Shown here one piece after another: positions 1-9,415 of a stretch of 64,000 nucleotides of DNA. This DNA is from JAHBNG01 sp039028975. GTDB taxonomy: Bacteria > Chloroflexota > Anaerolineae > Caldilineales > Caldilineaceae. The stretch's first letter is position 1, and each line of letters begins with the position of its first letter. The DNA lies in the NCBI GenBank assembly GCA_039028975.1, contig JBCCHB010000068.1:19043-83042 (forward strand), written 5' to 3'. The translations under genes were made by a program, and so were the position numbers. The notes beneath the pieces were generated by a model. That model searched no databases. It was not told the origin of the DNA and saw only the letters and a list, made by a program, of their open reading frames with translations.

Positions 1-109
1 TCCGTCCGCGTAGGTGATGCCAGATGATTTCGGCTTTGGTCTGTTCTTGACGTAAGTCTCGCGCTCGCTGGCGCAGTTCGTGGGAGCCGCGGATAGGTTT
101 GTGAGTCAT
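1..109 (-). CDS. DUF559 domain protein, N-terminal fragment (runs off the window)
   Basis: Reading the minus strand from the ATG at 109 gives 36 codons before the window edge. The peptide begins MTHKPIRGSHELRQRARDLR and continues with QEQTKAEIIWHHLRGR. This is the typical opening of DUF559 proteins, which are small single-domain proteins related to the very-short-patch-repair endonuclease fold: an RAR-LR helix, then a T-AE--W--LR-R helix ahead of the catalytic core. A good ribosome binding site (AAGGA, 9 bases before the ATG) supports the start. The catalytic part lies outside the window, so activity cannot be judged. Such genes are often scattered and associated with repeats, and a palindromic repeat lies directly upstream here. 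Confidence 0.75.
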   Translation of the reverse strand, partial: MTHKPIRGSHELRQRARDLRQEQTKAEIIWHHLRGR

Positions 110-125
110 GTGTCAGGTCCTTGTT

Positions 126-317
126 GGCCCTCACCCCCAGCCCCTCTCCCAGTTTGGGAGAGGGGAGCTAACGAGCGAAATGGTTTCTCTAGTTCAAGTA
201 GATTGCCATTAGTAAATGAGATCCAGCAGTACTCTCCCTTCCCCCGGGTTCTCCTCCCCTAATCTGGGGGAGGTTGGGAGGGGGCTCAAAGGGAAGGGCC
301 GGGGATGGGGGCGGCAT
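126..317. repeat. GC-rich palindromic intergenic repeat (REP/MITE-like)
   Basis: The space between the DUF559 start and the giant gene's stop is C-rich on the left (CCCTCACCCCCAGCCCCTC near 129-147) and G-rich on the right (GGGAAGGGCCGGGGATGGGG near 291-310). The two ends are roughly reverse complements, and two smaller hairpins lie between them (141-165 and 254-272). This C-rich/G-rich style of palindromic intergenic repeat is common in Chloroflexota and cyanobacteria. No transposase is encoded. Exact boundaries are uncertain. Confidence 0.55.
141..165 (-). terminator. Perfect 11-bp hairpin downstream of the 3007-aa gene
   Basis: CCCCTCTCCCA pairs perfectly with TGGGAGAGGGG around a 3-base loop. 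It lies about 150 bases past the stop codon of the 3007-aa minus-strand gene. It has no T-tract, so it could stabilise the mRNA 3' end or only be part of the palindromic repeat. A second 6-bp hairpin at 254-272 is closer to the stop. Confidence 0.35.
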
Positions 318-3300
318 TTACCGCGCCACAAACGGCAAGAAGATATTCGCTTCATTTTCAATGGCCACACTATCTACTTGGTTAACCTTACCGGTAATTT
401 CAGTCTCTTCGAGATAATAGATGTAGGCTATGCCGGGTTGGACGGTGTCGTCACGGAAGGTGTAGTGTCCACCGTTTGGCCCCTGGCCCAGGATATAACG
501 TTCGGTGATGCGTACTCGATCTTCCGGATTACAGTTTGCATCATTAGGACGGCAAATTGTGCTGCGGTAGAGATGGAAGCCGTAGGTATTGATCTCTGTT
601 GGTGTCTCCCACTGGATGAGTACCGAATCTGCTTGGCGGGTAGCCGAATAGGAGTTCAGCAATAAGTCGTCCCACCATCCGTCGTCCCACACGTATATGA
701 AGCCAAAGTCGACAGTTAGATTTGAGTTTGCATCCGTAGCGTTGCCGCTGCCGCCACCTGGATCCGGCTCGTGGAGGACTTCTTCATTATAGCTGAGTTG
801 GATGACGCCGCTACGCACGCCGTTACTGCTTGGCCAAGATGAATCTAACCCGTTGTCATTGCTATCACCGTTGGCATTGGGGTCTTCCTCCGTGGGGCTA
901 GAGCTAACCAGTTCGGACAAGATACTACCGGCTTGGAAGTTACTGGGGTCGATCTGGACCATATACTCACCCGGCAGCAGATTATCAAAGAGGTAGTAAC
1001 CATCTATCGTGGTCGTGGTGGTTAGGGGCTGACCATTGGCATCGCGCACTGCTCCCCCGTTGGCATCTAGTAGATTGACGATCACGCCAGCAATACCCCG
1101 CTCCTGGCCATCCATGACGCCGTTGTTTTCCAGGCCGTTGCCCACGCCATCATCAAGCCAAACGCGATTGCCCAGGCTCAGAAATTGCATGGACGCGAAA
1201 CCAACAATCACCGTCCGTTCCGTCGACCCATCACTCTTTATAATCTCCAACAGATAGAGTTCTCTGCTTTGGAGCGTCGCACCAGCATCCATCCATTGAT
1301 AATTCGCACCGACTGGTTGCCCCGCGTTGGTTGCGATAACCATCTCACCGCTTCGCAACTCAGCATCCACGCCGCTCGATCGCCAGATATGGAAGCCCAT
1401 GATGTCACTTTCACTCGCCGTAGACCAACGCACCAGCACACCTTCGGGCACCGAGGTTATGCTGTGGTTCACCATTTGAACCGAGGTCGGGTTGAGGATC
1501 TGGACCGAATCGCATGAGACATCGTCAGCATCCTCGACCACTGGCGTTGTGCCAGCCATAGCCCCGACCGACCGTGCTAAATTGGGCGCATGGCCCGTCT
1601 GCGTACAGGGCGACATAACCGGCAGTTGAGTTGTATCCGCTTCGGTGGTAAAGGTGACTACCACGCTAACTCCCTCACCTACGCCTAGACCATCAGTATC
1701 GTTGAGACTGGCTAATAGATTGGACCAGGTCAGAATTCCTGAGTTAGGGGTGTTGTCTGGCGCAGGATTGGCGCTGACGTAGGTCATAAAGGCTTGACTG
1801 TAGCGGTCTTCCAGGGGCAAGGTGGTAATGGTGACGTTGCCCGTATTGGTGATGTGAATTGTGAAGGAGATGGTTTCGCCTACTCGATAGTCTCCGACAC
1901 CGTTGAACTGCTTGTCCACTGCCAGCGTTGGCAGAGGTTGGAGCTGATAGAAGCCAAAGTCAATGGTCATATCACCATTGTTGTCGTCACCGTTATCCAA
2001 CTCACTACCGCGGCCCGATTCGTCGTTTGTGCTGGAACCATCTATTGGTTCGCCATCAACGTCAATGCGGATGAGAGGGCTCGTTACGGTCATACCCATG
2101 CTGCTTTGGATGCCGTTGTCGTCTTCGTCAATCTGGTTGTCACTCGTTGCCGTGGTATCGCTTGAGTAAGGCAGATTTTCTAGCGCGCCACCTGGCTGGA
2201 AGTTTTCAATTGGAATCACCACCTGATAGTTTGAATTGGGAATCAGATCGGGAAAGACGTAGAGTCCAGATGAATCAGTCTGGGTCGTCCGGAATGGGAC
2301 AAGCTCACTCCCTGTAATCGTCCCGCTTGCATTTGCATCATAGAGAACCGTGATGGTTACCCCTCCAATGCCAGGCTCAAGGGGATCAACAAGACCGTTG
2401 TTGTTTTCATCGTGCCAGACCAAGTTTCCGATAAAGGGATCAACCAAGCCAAAGTCTACTGTATAGTCATAGCTACCGCCGCCGCTTGTCCCTGGTTCTT
2501 CGCCCACAGTCAGATTGACAACGGGGCTAAGGATCTGGGTATTGGGTCCATCCGGCTGGTCGCCATTATCATCGTCGTCTACGCCATTATCTGGCTCGGA
2601 CAGGGGAATGCTAGAGAGCGGTGTTACCGGCGGTGGTGCCGGAATACGTACGAAATAGTCACCCGGCAATAATTGGGTAAAGCTATACTGACCGCTGGCA
2701 TTGGTGGTGGTGGTCAGGATGGCGGTTAAGCCGTCATCCCCAAGGGGTTCAGCGACACCGTCGCCATCCACGTCCTGCCACAGTTCCATCACAAGGTTGG
2801 GGATAACATCCTCACCGACATCATAGAGACCGTTATCGTTGCCATCTTCCCACACCTGATTACCGATGCTAACAGTTGGCTGTGATGGCACCACAGTAAT
2901 CGTTGCAGGATCATGATCGTCCTCATCGCCGCCGTTCTTGCCATCCTCAGCAACTTCGTCATCTACCAAGTCGGCTGTTTCGCCCGCGCTGTTGCCGTTG
3001 GTGTCGTCGGGTGTCGAGTCTACATCGGGCAGGGAGTTGCCATTGCTGTCCACAATTGATGTGGTGTAGGTGATGATCTCAGCTGTGTTGGTGTAGGTGC
3101 CGCTAAGGGTTGCACCCGCGGTCAGCACAATGTCCACCGTGGTTGATGAGTTAGCCGTGGCGCTAGGCGTCAAGCTAGCGGCCAGTGTCTGAGTCACCGT
3201 GCCGGAACCGCCAGAGCCACTCCAACCGCCACCTACGACCGTAAAGTCGGTAGGCACATAGTCGGCTACGGTTACGTTGGTCGCCGTCACCAAACCCTGG

Positions 3301-6300
3301 TTATAGATAGTGAGGGTGAAGGTCACGTTGTCACCTGGGGCAATGACCGATGGTTGCCCCGCGGCTAACGTCTTGACCAGCGCCAGATCAAACTCGCAGT
3401 AGAAGCCAAAATCGAGCGTATCATCATTAACCATTACGTTAATCGCGGTCCGGTCTGGGTCAACATCATTGGTAATGTTGGGCTGATTCTGCCCTAGCAC
3501 AAAATTGGCTAAGGGACCGCCTGGGTCGAAGTTAGTGCTGGCGACTTCGACCAGATAGTCCTTGCCACTGGCTACATTGAACTGATAAAAGCCGTCTATC
3601 GTGTTGCTGATCGATGTGGTCGTTGTGGTGATAAAGATATTGCCGCTTCCTGTCACCTCGTACAGGTTAACCATAACACCGTTGATGCCTGGCTCGCTCG
3701 GATCTTGGGTACCGTCATTGTCAATGTCGTGCCAGATCACATCTCCCAAAGTCAGCTTGGGTTCAGGCGGGGCGATGGGTATTTCTTCACAGGCGCTCAT
3801 GCCCATGGCAGAGGCTTGATTGTATGTGTATCCAGCCGCTTCATTACATGCTGGGCCGCCGCCAGCTGCTCCTGTCGTTTCCAACATGGTGTCGAAGAAA
3901 ACGATGATGTTCAGCACCTCGTTAGGGGCCAGTTGCCCGTCGTTGTCTACATCGAAGTCCGTTACATCAGCCCAGAGGATGCTGTTGGCGTTGATGGTCG
4001 TAGCTGGATTGGGGCCAAGCGCGTCCTCAACCGTATTGAACGTGAGATAGGTCCCATCAAAGGTATCGGTCAGCGGCAGGTTGGTAATGGTGATGCTGCC
4101 TGTGTTTGTAATGCGAATTGTGAAGCTGATAGACGAGCCAACGGTGACTGTTGGCGTCGTATTAAGCCATTTCCCAATCTCAATCTGAGGCGTAGCGCTG
4201 AACAGCCCCATATCGATCGTGAACTGGGTATTGGGATTGTTGTCGCCATCGGTGGTTGGTTCGCTATTCAAGGCCAGCGTAACCAGCCCGCTGGCAATGC
4301 TGCCGTCGGCTAGTGGCGTGCCGTGGTCGCTGTTGTCTATGGCTGGGTCTTCGCTGTTTGCACCGCTGCTGCTTTGCAGGTTGTTATAGGGGCTATTCGG
4401 ATCGTCAAAATTGGTGGGTGCCAGCACCACAAAGTAGTCGCCATCGATCAGGAAATTAAATTGGTAGTTGCCATTGCTGTCGGTCGTCTGCAGGGCAGCC
4501 ACCGTGTCGGTGATGGGCTCATAAACGCCATCGCCATCGTCCTGTATCAGGCTGAGGGTAACACCAGGAGCTGGCGTCTCGCCCTTGCCTGGATCGAAAA
4601 TGCCGTTGTCGTCCTCTTCTGTCCAGATAAAGTTACCCAAAGCCAACGGCTGGAAGAAGCCCCAGTCGATGGTCAGATTGCCGTTGGTGTCGTCGCCGTC
4701 GTCGGCCGTATCTGGCTCGGTCCCTGGAAGCAGCGTAATCAGGCCTGAGACTAGACCGTCTATCGCCATGTCATTGAGAGATAGATCGTCGAGACCCTTG
4801 TCGTAGTTGTTGATATCGAAGTCGGGCATGACGTAGGTGGTGCTGCTCACCAGCCCATCCAGTGGACCGCTTCCCTGCCAGTTGGCGGCGTCGACGCGCA
4901 CAAAGTAGAAGCCAGGGGCCAGATTATCGAATAGATAGAGGCCACCGCCGCTGGTGCTGGTCGTTCCAGCCTGGGCGTCGGTCCCGTCATCATAAATGCC
5001 ATTGCCATTGCTGTCGTTGAAGAGGGTCAGGGCGACACCGTCGATGCCGACTTCGCTGCCGCTGTCATAGATGGCGTTATCGTCCAGATCGCGCCAGACC
5101 AGGTTGCCGATGCGCATGTTGGATGGCGGCGTATAGAAGCCAAAATCGACGGTCAGGTTGCCATTGGTGCCGTCGCCATCTACAGCGCTATCCGGCTCGC
5201 TGCCCAGGATCAGGCTCACAGGTGTGCTAAAGAGGCCCACGGCATGCGGTAGTGGGTTGTCACCACCATTATCGTCGTTGTCAATATCGTTGTCGGCAAT
5301 CTGTCCATCCAGTGTGCTGAAGAGGCCGTTTAGGGGACCGCTGGCTGCAAAGTTGGCTGGATCTATCTGAATGTAGTAGGTACCAGCAGGGAGGTTAGCA
5401 AAACCATAGAGTCCGCTGCCATCTGTGGTCGTCTGCCGGATGGCAGTGTCGTCGCTGGGGTTGGTTAGCCCATCGCCATCGTCCAGCCAGAGGGTGAGCG
5501 CCACGTTGGCGATGCCCGATTCGGTCCCGCTGTCGAAGAGCCCGTTGCCGTTGGTATCGGTCCAGACTAGGTTGCCAATGTTGCCCAATGCCGGGTTGGC
5601 AACCGCGTTGAAGCCAAAGTCAACGCTGAGGTTGGAGTTGTTGTCGGCATCGCCATCGTTGGTTGGTTCGGTACCCAGGGTCAAGGAGATGGGCTGGGAG
5701 GCCACCGCGTCCACAAAGAGTTCCGAGACCGCTCCGTTGTCATCATCGTTGGTATCGTCATCTGGGTCGGGCCCATCTGTCGGTTCCAAACTCGATACCA
5801 GACCGGCCAGCGGCTCATTGAGGTAGAAGTTTGACCCCGGCACTACGACCGTGTACTCCCCGGCATCCAAACCTTGGAAGAGATAGATGCCGCTGCCATC
5901 GGTGGCGGTGGAGCCAAGGTAGCTGTTGTCGCTGAGGCAACGGCCGCCATAGAGATCCACCTGTACGTTGGCAATTCCCGTTTCGGCCCCGTCGAGGAGT
6001 CCGTTGTTGTCCAGATCGTTCCAGACCTGATTGCCCAACGAGAGCGTAGGCACAGAAGATATGGCGGCCAAGCTAAAGCCAAAGTCGATGGTCAGGTTGC
6101 CGTCTACGCCATCACCATCTACCCCACTATCAGGCTCGCCGCCCGATGTCAGGGTCACCAGCGAACTGCGCACGCCTGCTTGGGGGTAGCCGACCTTGCG
6201 ATGGCCATGGTCCTGGTTGTCGATGTCCGAATTGCCCGTGGTCGCTGTCCCAGGCGTGGGTCGATAAGCTGCCAAGGGGCCACCGACGGCAAAGTTGCTG

Positions 6301-9300
6301 GGCACAATCCGCACGAAGTAATCACCTGGCTGGAGGTTGGCCACGGCCCAGTTGCCGCTGGCGTCTGTTGTAGCCGTGCCGACCAGAAAGTCGTTGGCGG
6401 CCAGATTCAGGGTGCCGTCCCCATTGTCCCTAAAGACCTCTACGTCCACGTTGGCAATGCCATTCTCCCCACCGTCGACCAGGCCATTTTCATTGCTATC
6501 TTCCCAGACCAGATTGCCCAGGTTGACGGTTGGCGTGCAGAACCCCATGATGCCCAGATCGTCGAAGCGGAACATACCTGTGCCGCCGCCCCCTTCTGTC
6601 CAGGGGATCACCTGAAAGATGACCTTTTTGCCTACCCAGGCGCTGGTGTCGATGGTATTGAAAGGCACATAGTACTTCTGCAAGTCCTTGGTTGGGTCAG
6701 CGTCCAGCACGGCCGAGCTGTAGAGCAGGTTGACGCTGGCGGGGTCGCTCACCTCGCCTCCATCCCACTCATAAACGTGAAGCTGATACTTGGCTTGGGA
6801 CCCTATAATTGCCGCCACCGAACTGAGCTCCGACGCTTCGAAGTAGAAGCCCTGAATATTGGTCGGCTGGTCTGCCAGCAGCTCGACTATCAAAGAGATC
6901 CCATTCTGGTCGGCCCCGCTGGCGGCGCTGTAGGGGTCACCATTCTGAGAAAAGTCCATATAGCAGCGTGCCGCGTTGGCATTGTCAAGCGGGCTTCCGC
7001 TGGCGGGCGGGATGCAGATGCTTGAATCCGTGGGCACCGATGGCGTGGTGATGACGGTAAAGGTGTTGTACTGGACCGGATCTGTTGTGCCCGGAATGGC
7101 TCGCCTGTCGGTGGTTGTTGAGCTGATGTTGGAGATGGCCTGGTTACCGCCAGGACCATAGTAGGTCAGGTAGCGGACCGCGTCGACACAATTTTCGTGG
7201 CAGGGAATTTCGGCGCCCCGATTCCAGGCATCGAAGCTCATGCCAAAGATGAGGTTCGTGGCGTCGAAGTCCGCCACGTCACCCGTGATGGGTGGGAGGT
7301 TCCCTTGTTCCCCCCAAATGGCATCATTAGTGTCAGCCGAGGGCAGGATACCGTCGCTATCGCTGCCGTCTGCGCCGTCGACCATGCCGTCGTTGTTGCC
7401 GTCAATCACGGTGAGATCGCCGCTCTCCACCAGATCGAAGAGACCGTCATCGTCGCTGTCCAGCTCGCGAAAGTCGGGAATGTCGTCACAATCAACATCG
7501 GGCAACAGGCGACTCGTATCCGCGCTGCTGGCGATGCCGTTGCTGCCGACTGTGCCATCGGCTTGTCCATCGCCATCGGCATCGGGCGTGTCACCCTCCA
7601 GCACATCATTGATGCCATCATTGTCGCTGTCCAGATCGATGTAGTCGGGGTTGGGGTTGCCGTCGGTGTTGGCGATGGTGTAGCTAATGCTGTCGCTGTC
7701 AATACTTGTCTCGACGTCATCGGCCAAGCCATTGCCGCCCACGAGATTTGTCGGCGTGTCGATCCGGCCATCACCGTCGGCGTCTAAAGCATAAGCTGTC
7801 CAAATGGGCAAACCACTCTCCCACAGGTCGGGGATGCCATCATTGTCCGAATCCAGATCCAGGCTGTCGTTGATGCCGTCATTATCACTGTCGCCACCGT
7901 TGAAGGCATTGGCGTCTTCCTCCGAATCAGGGATGCCGTCGTTATCGTCATCAATATCGGTATCGTCAAGAATGGTGTCGCCGTCGGTGTCATTGCTGGG
8001 TGCCGTAAAGACGTAAGCTGCGCCCGCGTTAGAAGCGCCGGTATCGTTCTGGAAGGCACCCGCAATGGATGTCGCGCCAGAGATGGAGACGGCATAGCCA
8101 AATTCATCGTCTGCCGTGGTGTCTGACGCGGTAAGTTTGTCCTGCTCGCTCCAGGTGCTGCCGCTGCGGGTAAAGACGTAAGCTGCGCCGGCCCTGGTTT
8201 CATCACCAATGGCACCAACAAGCGCGGTATCACCCGCTAATGCCGCGGCGAATCCCATCTCATCGCCGCCTGCGCCGTCTGAAGCAGTCAGCTTCTGCTG
8301 CTCGCTCCAGGTACTTCCGCTACGCGTAAAGATGTAGGCCGATCCCTGACTTGATTCATCACCGCTCGCACCAACCAGCGCTGAATCTCCAGAGACAGAG
8401 ACCGACTGACCAAAGAGATCGTTGCCTGCGCCGTCAGAAGCGGTCAATTTTTGCTGTTCTGTCCACGTACTGCCGGTGCGCGTAAAGACATAGGCTGCAC
8501 CTGCACTTGCGTTATGGCCATTGGCACCGACAATGGCTGTATCACCATCTACCGATACAGAGAGGCCGAAGGCATCGCCGCCACCACCGTCGGAAGCAGT
8601 CAACTTCTGCTCTTCGCTCCAGGTGCTTCCGCTGCGGGTAAAGACATAGGCCGCACCTGCGCCAGAATTCTCACCGTCTGCACCAATAATGGCTGTATCG
8701 CCTGAAACGGCCACAGCCCAGCCAAATTGGTCGCCGGTTGCGGCATCGGAGGCAGTTAGTTTCTGCTGCTCACTCCAGGTGCTTCCGCTGCGGGTAAAGA
8801 CATAGGCTGCACCAGTTTCACCGCTGGGATCTTGTCGGTAGGCTCCGATCACGGCGGTATCGCCATCGATGGCCACCGCGTTACCAAAGCGATCGGTGCT
8901 GTCCCCATCCGAGGAGACGATTTTCTGTTCCAGTGTCCAGGTAGCGCCGCTACGCAGATAGATATAGACCGAACCCGAGCCATTGCCGTTGTCGTCATCC
9001 TGAAAGGAGCCGATTACGGCCGTGTCTCCGGAGACAGCGACGGCAATACCGTACTTATCATTACTGGCGGGGTCAAAGGGAACCAGCTTCTGCTCTTCTG
9101 ACCAGATAAGGGGGGGCATGCTGGCGGCGAACAATCCCTCGCCTCTGTTAGCCGCCCAGGCGGTAGCTGCTGGTGACCATAAGTCTGCCAGGTTGGCCAG
9201 GCCTTGCGAGTCAGCCCCAGGCAGGTCTGTTAGCTCGGTTATGCCGGTGATTGTGGTCTGTGGAATGGCTCCGAAAAGGAGCAGGCTGATCACCAAGGCA

Positions 9301-9341
9301 TTGAAAATGTGCCGTATTGGTTGTGTTTGACTCTTTTTCAT
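318..9341 (-). CDS. Giant secreted multidomain surface protein (FG-GAP propeller, Tsp3, nine SdrD_B-like, three DUF11 domains)
   Basis: This 3007-residue protein has a basic, hydrophobic N-terminus (MKKSQTQPIRHIFNALVISL) consistent with an export signal. Domains in order: seven FG-GAP-like blades (~95-445); Asp-rich thrombospondin type 3 calcium repeats (~445-675); a jelly-roll-like segment (~675-935). Then come nine SdrD_B/Cna-B-like repeats, each opening with a GN-VW-D---NG--D motif. Three DUF11 domains and a fibronectin-like cassette are interspersed. A final SdrD_B and second fibronectin-like domain precede the tail ANIFLPFVAR. The architecture indicates a long Ca2+-stabilised stalk or adhesin; no catalytic domain is visible. 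Only 74 bases separate it from the 3627-aa gene upstream, so the two may be co-transcribed. No clear ribosome binding site precedes the ATG. Confidence 0.9.
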   Translation of the reverse strand: MKKSQTQPIRHIFNALVISLLLFGAIPQTTITGITELTDLPGADSQGLANLADLWSPAATAWAANRGEGLFAASMPPLIWSEEQKLVPFDPASNDKYGIAVAVSGDTAVIGSFQDDDNGNGSGSVYIYLRSGATWTLEQKIVSSDGDSTDRFGNAVAIDGDTAVIGAYRQDPSGETGAAYVFTRSGSTWSEQQKLTASDAATGDQFGWAVAVSGDTAIIGADGENSGAGAAYVFTRSGSTWSEEQKLTASDGGGGDAFGLSVSVDGDTAIVGANGHNASAGAAYVFTRTGSTWTEQQKLTASDGAGNDLFGQSVSVSGDSALVGASGDESSQGSAYIFTRSGSTWSEQQKLTASDGAGGDEMGFAAALAGDTALVGAIGDETRAGAAYVFTRSGSTWSEQDKLTASDTTADDEFGYAVSISGATSIAGAFQNDTGASNAGAAYVFTAPSNDTDGDTILDDTDIDDDNDGIPDSEEDANAFNGGDSDNDGINDSLDLDSDNDGIPDLWESGLPIWTAYALDADGDGRIDTPTNLVGGNGLADDVETSIDSDSISYTIANTDGNPNPDYIDLDSDNDGINDVLEGDTPDADGDGQADGTVGSNGIASSADTSRLLPDVDCDDIPDFRELDSDDDGLFDLVESGDLTVIDGNNDGMVDGADGSDSDGILPSADTNDAIWGEQGNLPPITGDVADFDATNLIFGMSFDAWNRGAEIPCHENCVDAVRYLTYYGPGGNQAISNISSTTTDRRAIPGTTDPVQYNTFTVITTPSVPTDSSICIPPASGSPLDNANAARCYMDFSQNGDPYSAASGADQNGISLIVELLADQPTNIQGFYFEASELSSVAAIIGSQAKYQLHVYEWDGGEVSDPASVNLLYSSAVLDADPTKDLQKYYVPFNTIDTSAWVGKKVIFQVIPWTEGGGGTGMFRFDDLGIMGFCTPTVNLGNLVWEDSNENGLVDGGENGIANVDVEVFRDNGDGTLNLAANDFLVGTATTDASGNWAVANLQPGDYFVRIVPSNFAVGGPLAAYRPTPGTATTGNSDIDNQDHGHRKVGYPQAGVRSSLVTLTSGGEPDSGVDGDGVDGNLTIDFGFSLAAISSVPTLSLGNQVWNDLDNNGLLDGAETGIANVQVDLYGGRCLSDNSYLGSTATDGSGIYLFQGLDAGEYTVVVPGSNFYLNEPLAGLVSSLEPTDGPDPDDDTNDDDNGAVSELFVDAVASQPISLTLGTEPTNDGDADNNSNLSVDFGFNAVANPALGNIGNLVWTDTNGNGLFDSGTESGIANVALTLWLDDGDGLTNPSDDTAIRQTTTDGSGLYGFANLPAGTYYIQIDPANFAASGPLNGLFSTLDGQIADNDIDNDDNGGDNPLPHAVGLFSTPVSLILGSEPDSAVDGDGTNGNLTVDFGFYTPPSNMRIGNLVWRDLDDNAIYDSGSEVGIDGVALTLFNDSNGNGIYDDGTDAQAGTTSTSGGGLYLFDNLAPGFYFVRVDAANWQGSGPLDGLVSSTTYVMPDFDINNYDKGLDDLSLNDMAIDGLVSGLITLLPGTEPDTADDGDDTNGNLTIDWGFFQPLALGNFIWTEEDDNGIFDPGKGETPAPGVTLSLIQDDGDGVYEPITDTVAALQTTDSNGNYQFNFLIDGDYFVVLAPTNFDDPNSPYNNLQSSSGANSEDPAIDNSDHGTPLADGSIASGLVTLALNSEPTTDGDNNPNTQFTIDMGLFSATPQIEIGKWLNTTPTVTVGSSISFTIRITNTGSITITNLPLTDTFDGTYLTFNTVEDALGPNPATTINANSILWADVTDFDVDNDGQLAPNEVLNIIVFFDTMLETTGAAGGGPACNEAAGYTYNQASAMGMSACEEIPIAPPEPKLTLGDVIWHDIDNDGTQDPSEPGINGVMVNLYEVTGSGNIFITTTTTSISNTIDGFYQFNVASGKDYLVEVASTNFDPGGPLANFVLGQNQPNITNDVDPDRTAINVMVNDDTLDFGFYCEFDLALVKTLAAGQPSVIAPGDNVTFTLTIYNQGLVTATNVTVADYVPTDFTVVGGGWSGSGGSGTVTQTLAASLTPSATANSSTTVDIVLTAGATLSGTYTNTAEIITYTTSIVDSNGNSLPDVDSTPDDTNGNSAGETADLVDDEVAEDGKNGGDEDDHDPATITVVPSQPTVSIGNQVWEDGNDNGLYDVGEDVIPNLVMELWQDVDGDGVAEPLGDDGLTAILTTTTNASGQYSFTQLLPGDYFVRIPAPPPVTPLSSIPLSEPDNGVDDDDNGDQPDGPNTQILSPVVNLTVGEEPGTSGGGSYDYTVDFGLVDPFIGNLVWHDENNNGLVDPLEPGIGGVTITVLYDANASGTITGSELVPFRTTQTDSSGLYVFPDLIPNSNYQVVIPIENFQPGGALENLPYSSDTTATSDNQIDEDDNGIQSSMGMTVTSPLIRIDVDGEPIDGSSTNDESGRGSELDNGDDNNGDMTIDFGFYQLQPLPTLAVDKQFNGVGDYRVGETISFTIHITNTGNVTITTLPLEDRYSQAFMTYVSANPAPDNTPNSGILTWSNLLASLNDTDGLGVGEGVSVVVTFTTEADTTQLPVMSPCTQTGHAPNLARSVGAMAGTTPVVEDADDVSCDSVQILNPTSVQMVNHSITSVPEGVLVRWSTASESDIMGFHIWRSSGVDAELRSGEMVIATNAGQPVGANYQWMDAGATLQSRELYLLEIIKSDGSTERTVIVGFASMQFLSLGNRVWLDDGVGNGLENNGVMDGQERGIAGVIVNLLDANGGAVRDANGQPLTTTTTIDGYYLFDNLLPGEYMVQIDPSNFQAGSILSELVSSSPTEEDPNANGDSNDNGLDSSWPSSNGVRSGVIQLSYNEEVLHEPDPGGGSGNATDANSNLTVDFGFIYVWDDGWWDDLLLNSYSATRQADSVLIQWETPTEINTYGFHLYRSTICRPNDANCNPEDRVRITERYILGQGPNGGHYTFRDDTVQPGIAYIYYLEETEITGKVNQVDSVAIENEANIFLPFVAR
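8000..9060 (-). repeat. Seven FG-GAP-like blade repeats coding for one beta-propeller
   Basis: Inside the 3007-aa gene, seven consecutive units of about 50 codons each carry the pattern D-(F/Y/M)G--V--SGDTA-(V/I)GA followed by AAYVFTRSGSTWSEQQKL. The variants at the start of each unit are DKYG, DRFG, DQFG, DAFG, DLFG, DEMG and DEFG. Seven blades is the canonical number for an integrin-alpha-type propeller, so one complete propeller is likely. The middle units are very similar, which suggests recent internal duplication. Confidence 0.8.
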
Positions 9342-9371
9342 AATGGTACTGTCACTGTCTAGGATTGGTCT

Positions 9372-9404
9372 AAACCTGACAGGTTTTGAAAACCTGCCAA
9401 GTCT
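9372..9404. repeat. Palindromic element between two giant genes
   Basis: The 74-base gap contains CAGGTTTT-G-AAAACCTG (9380-9396), nested in a longer imperfect inverted repeat starting ACCTGACAGG. It follows the stop of the 3627-aa gene on the minus strand and could act as a weak terminator or mRNA-end structure. It also resembles a widespread intergenic palindrome family (AACCTGACAGGTTTT...). It has no T-tract. Confidence 0.5.
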
Positions 9405-9415
9405 GGTTCAATCAA

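Noticed and set aside
318..360. LPXTG or PEP-CTERM sorting signal at the protein ends
   Set aside because: None of the four large proteins has LPXTG plus a membrane helix plus basic tail, and no PEP motif or sortase/exosortase gene is present.
5874..7025. 383-codon open frame on the plus strand
   Set aside because: Antisense to SdrD_B-like repeats of the 3007-aa gene, whose translation is clearly real. No family resemblance and no ribosome binding site.
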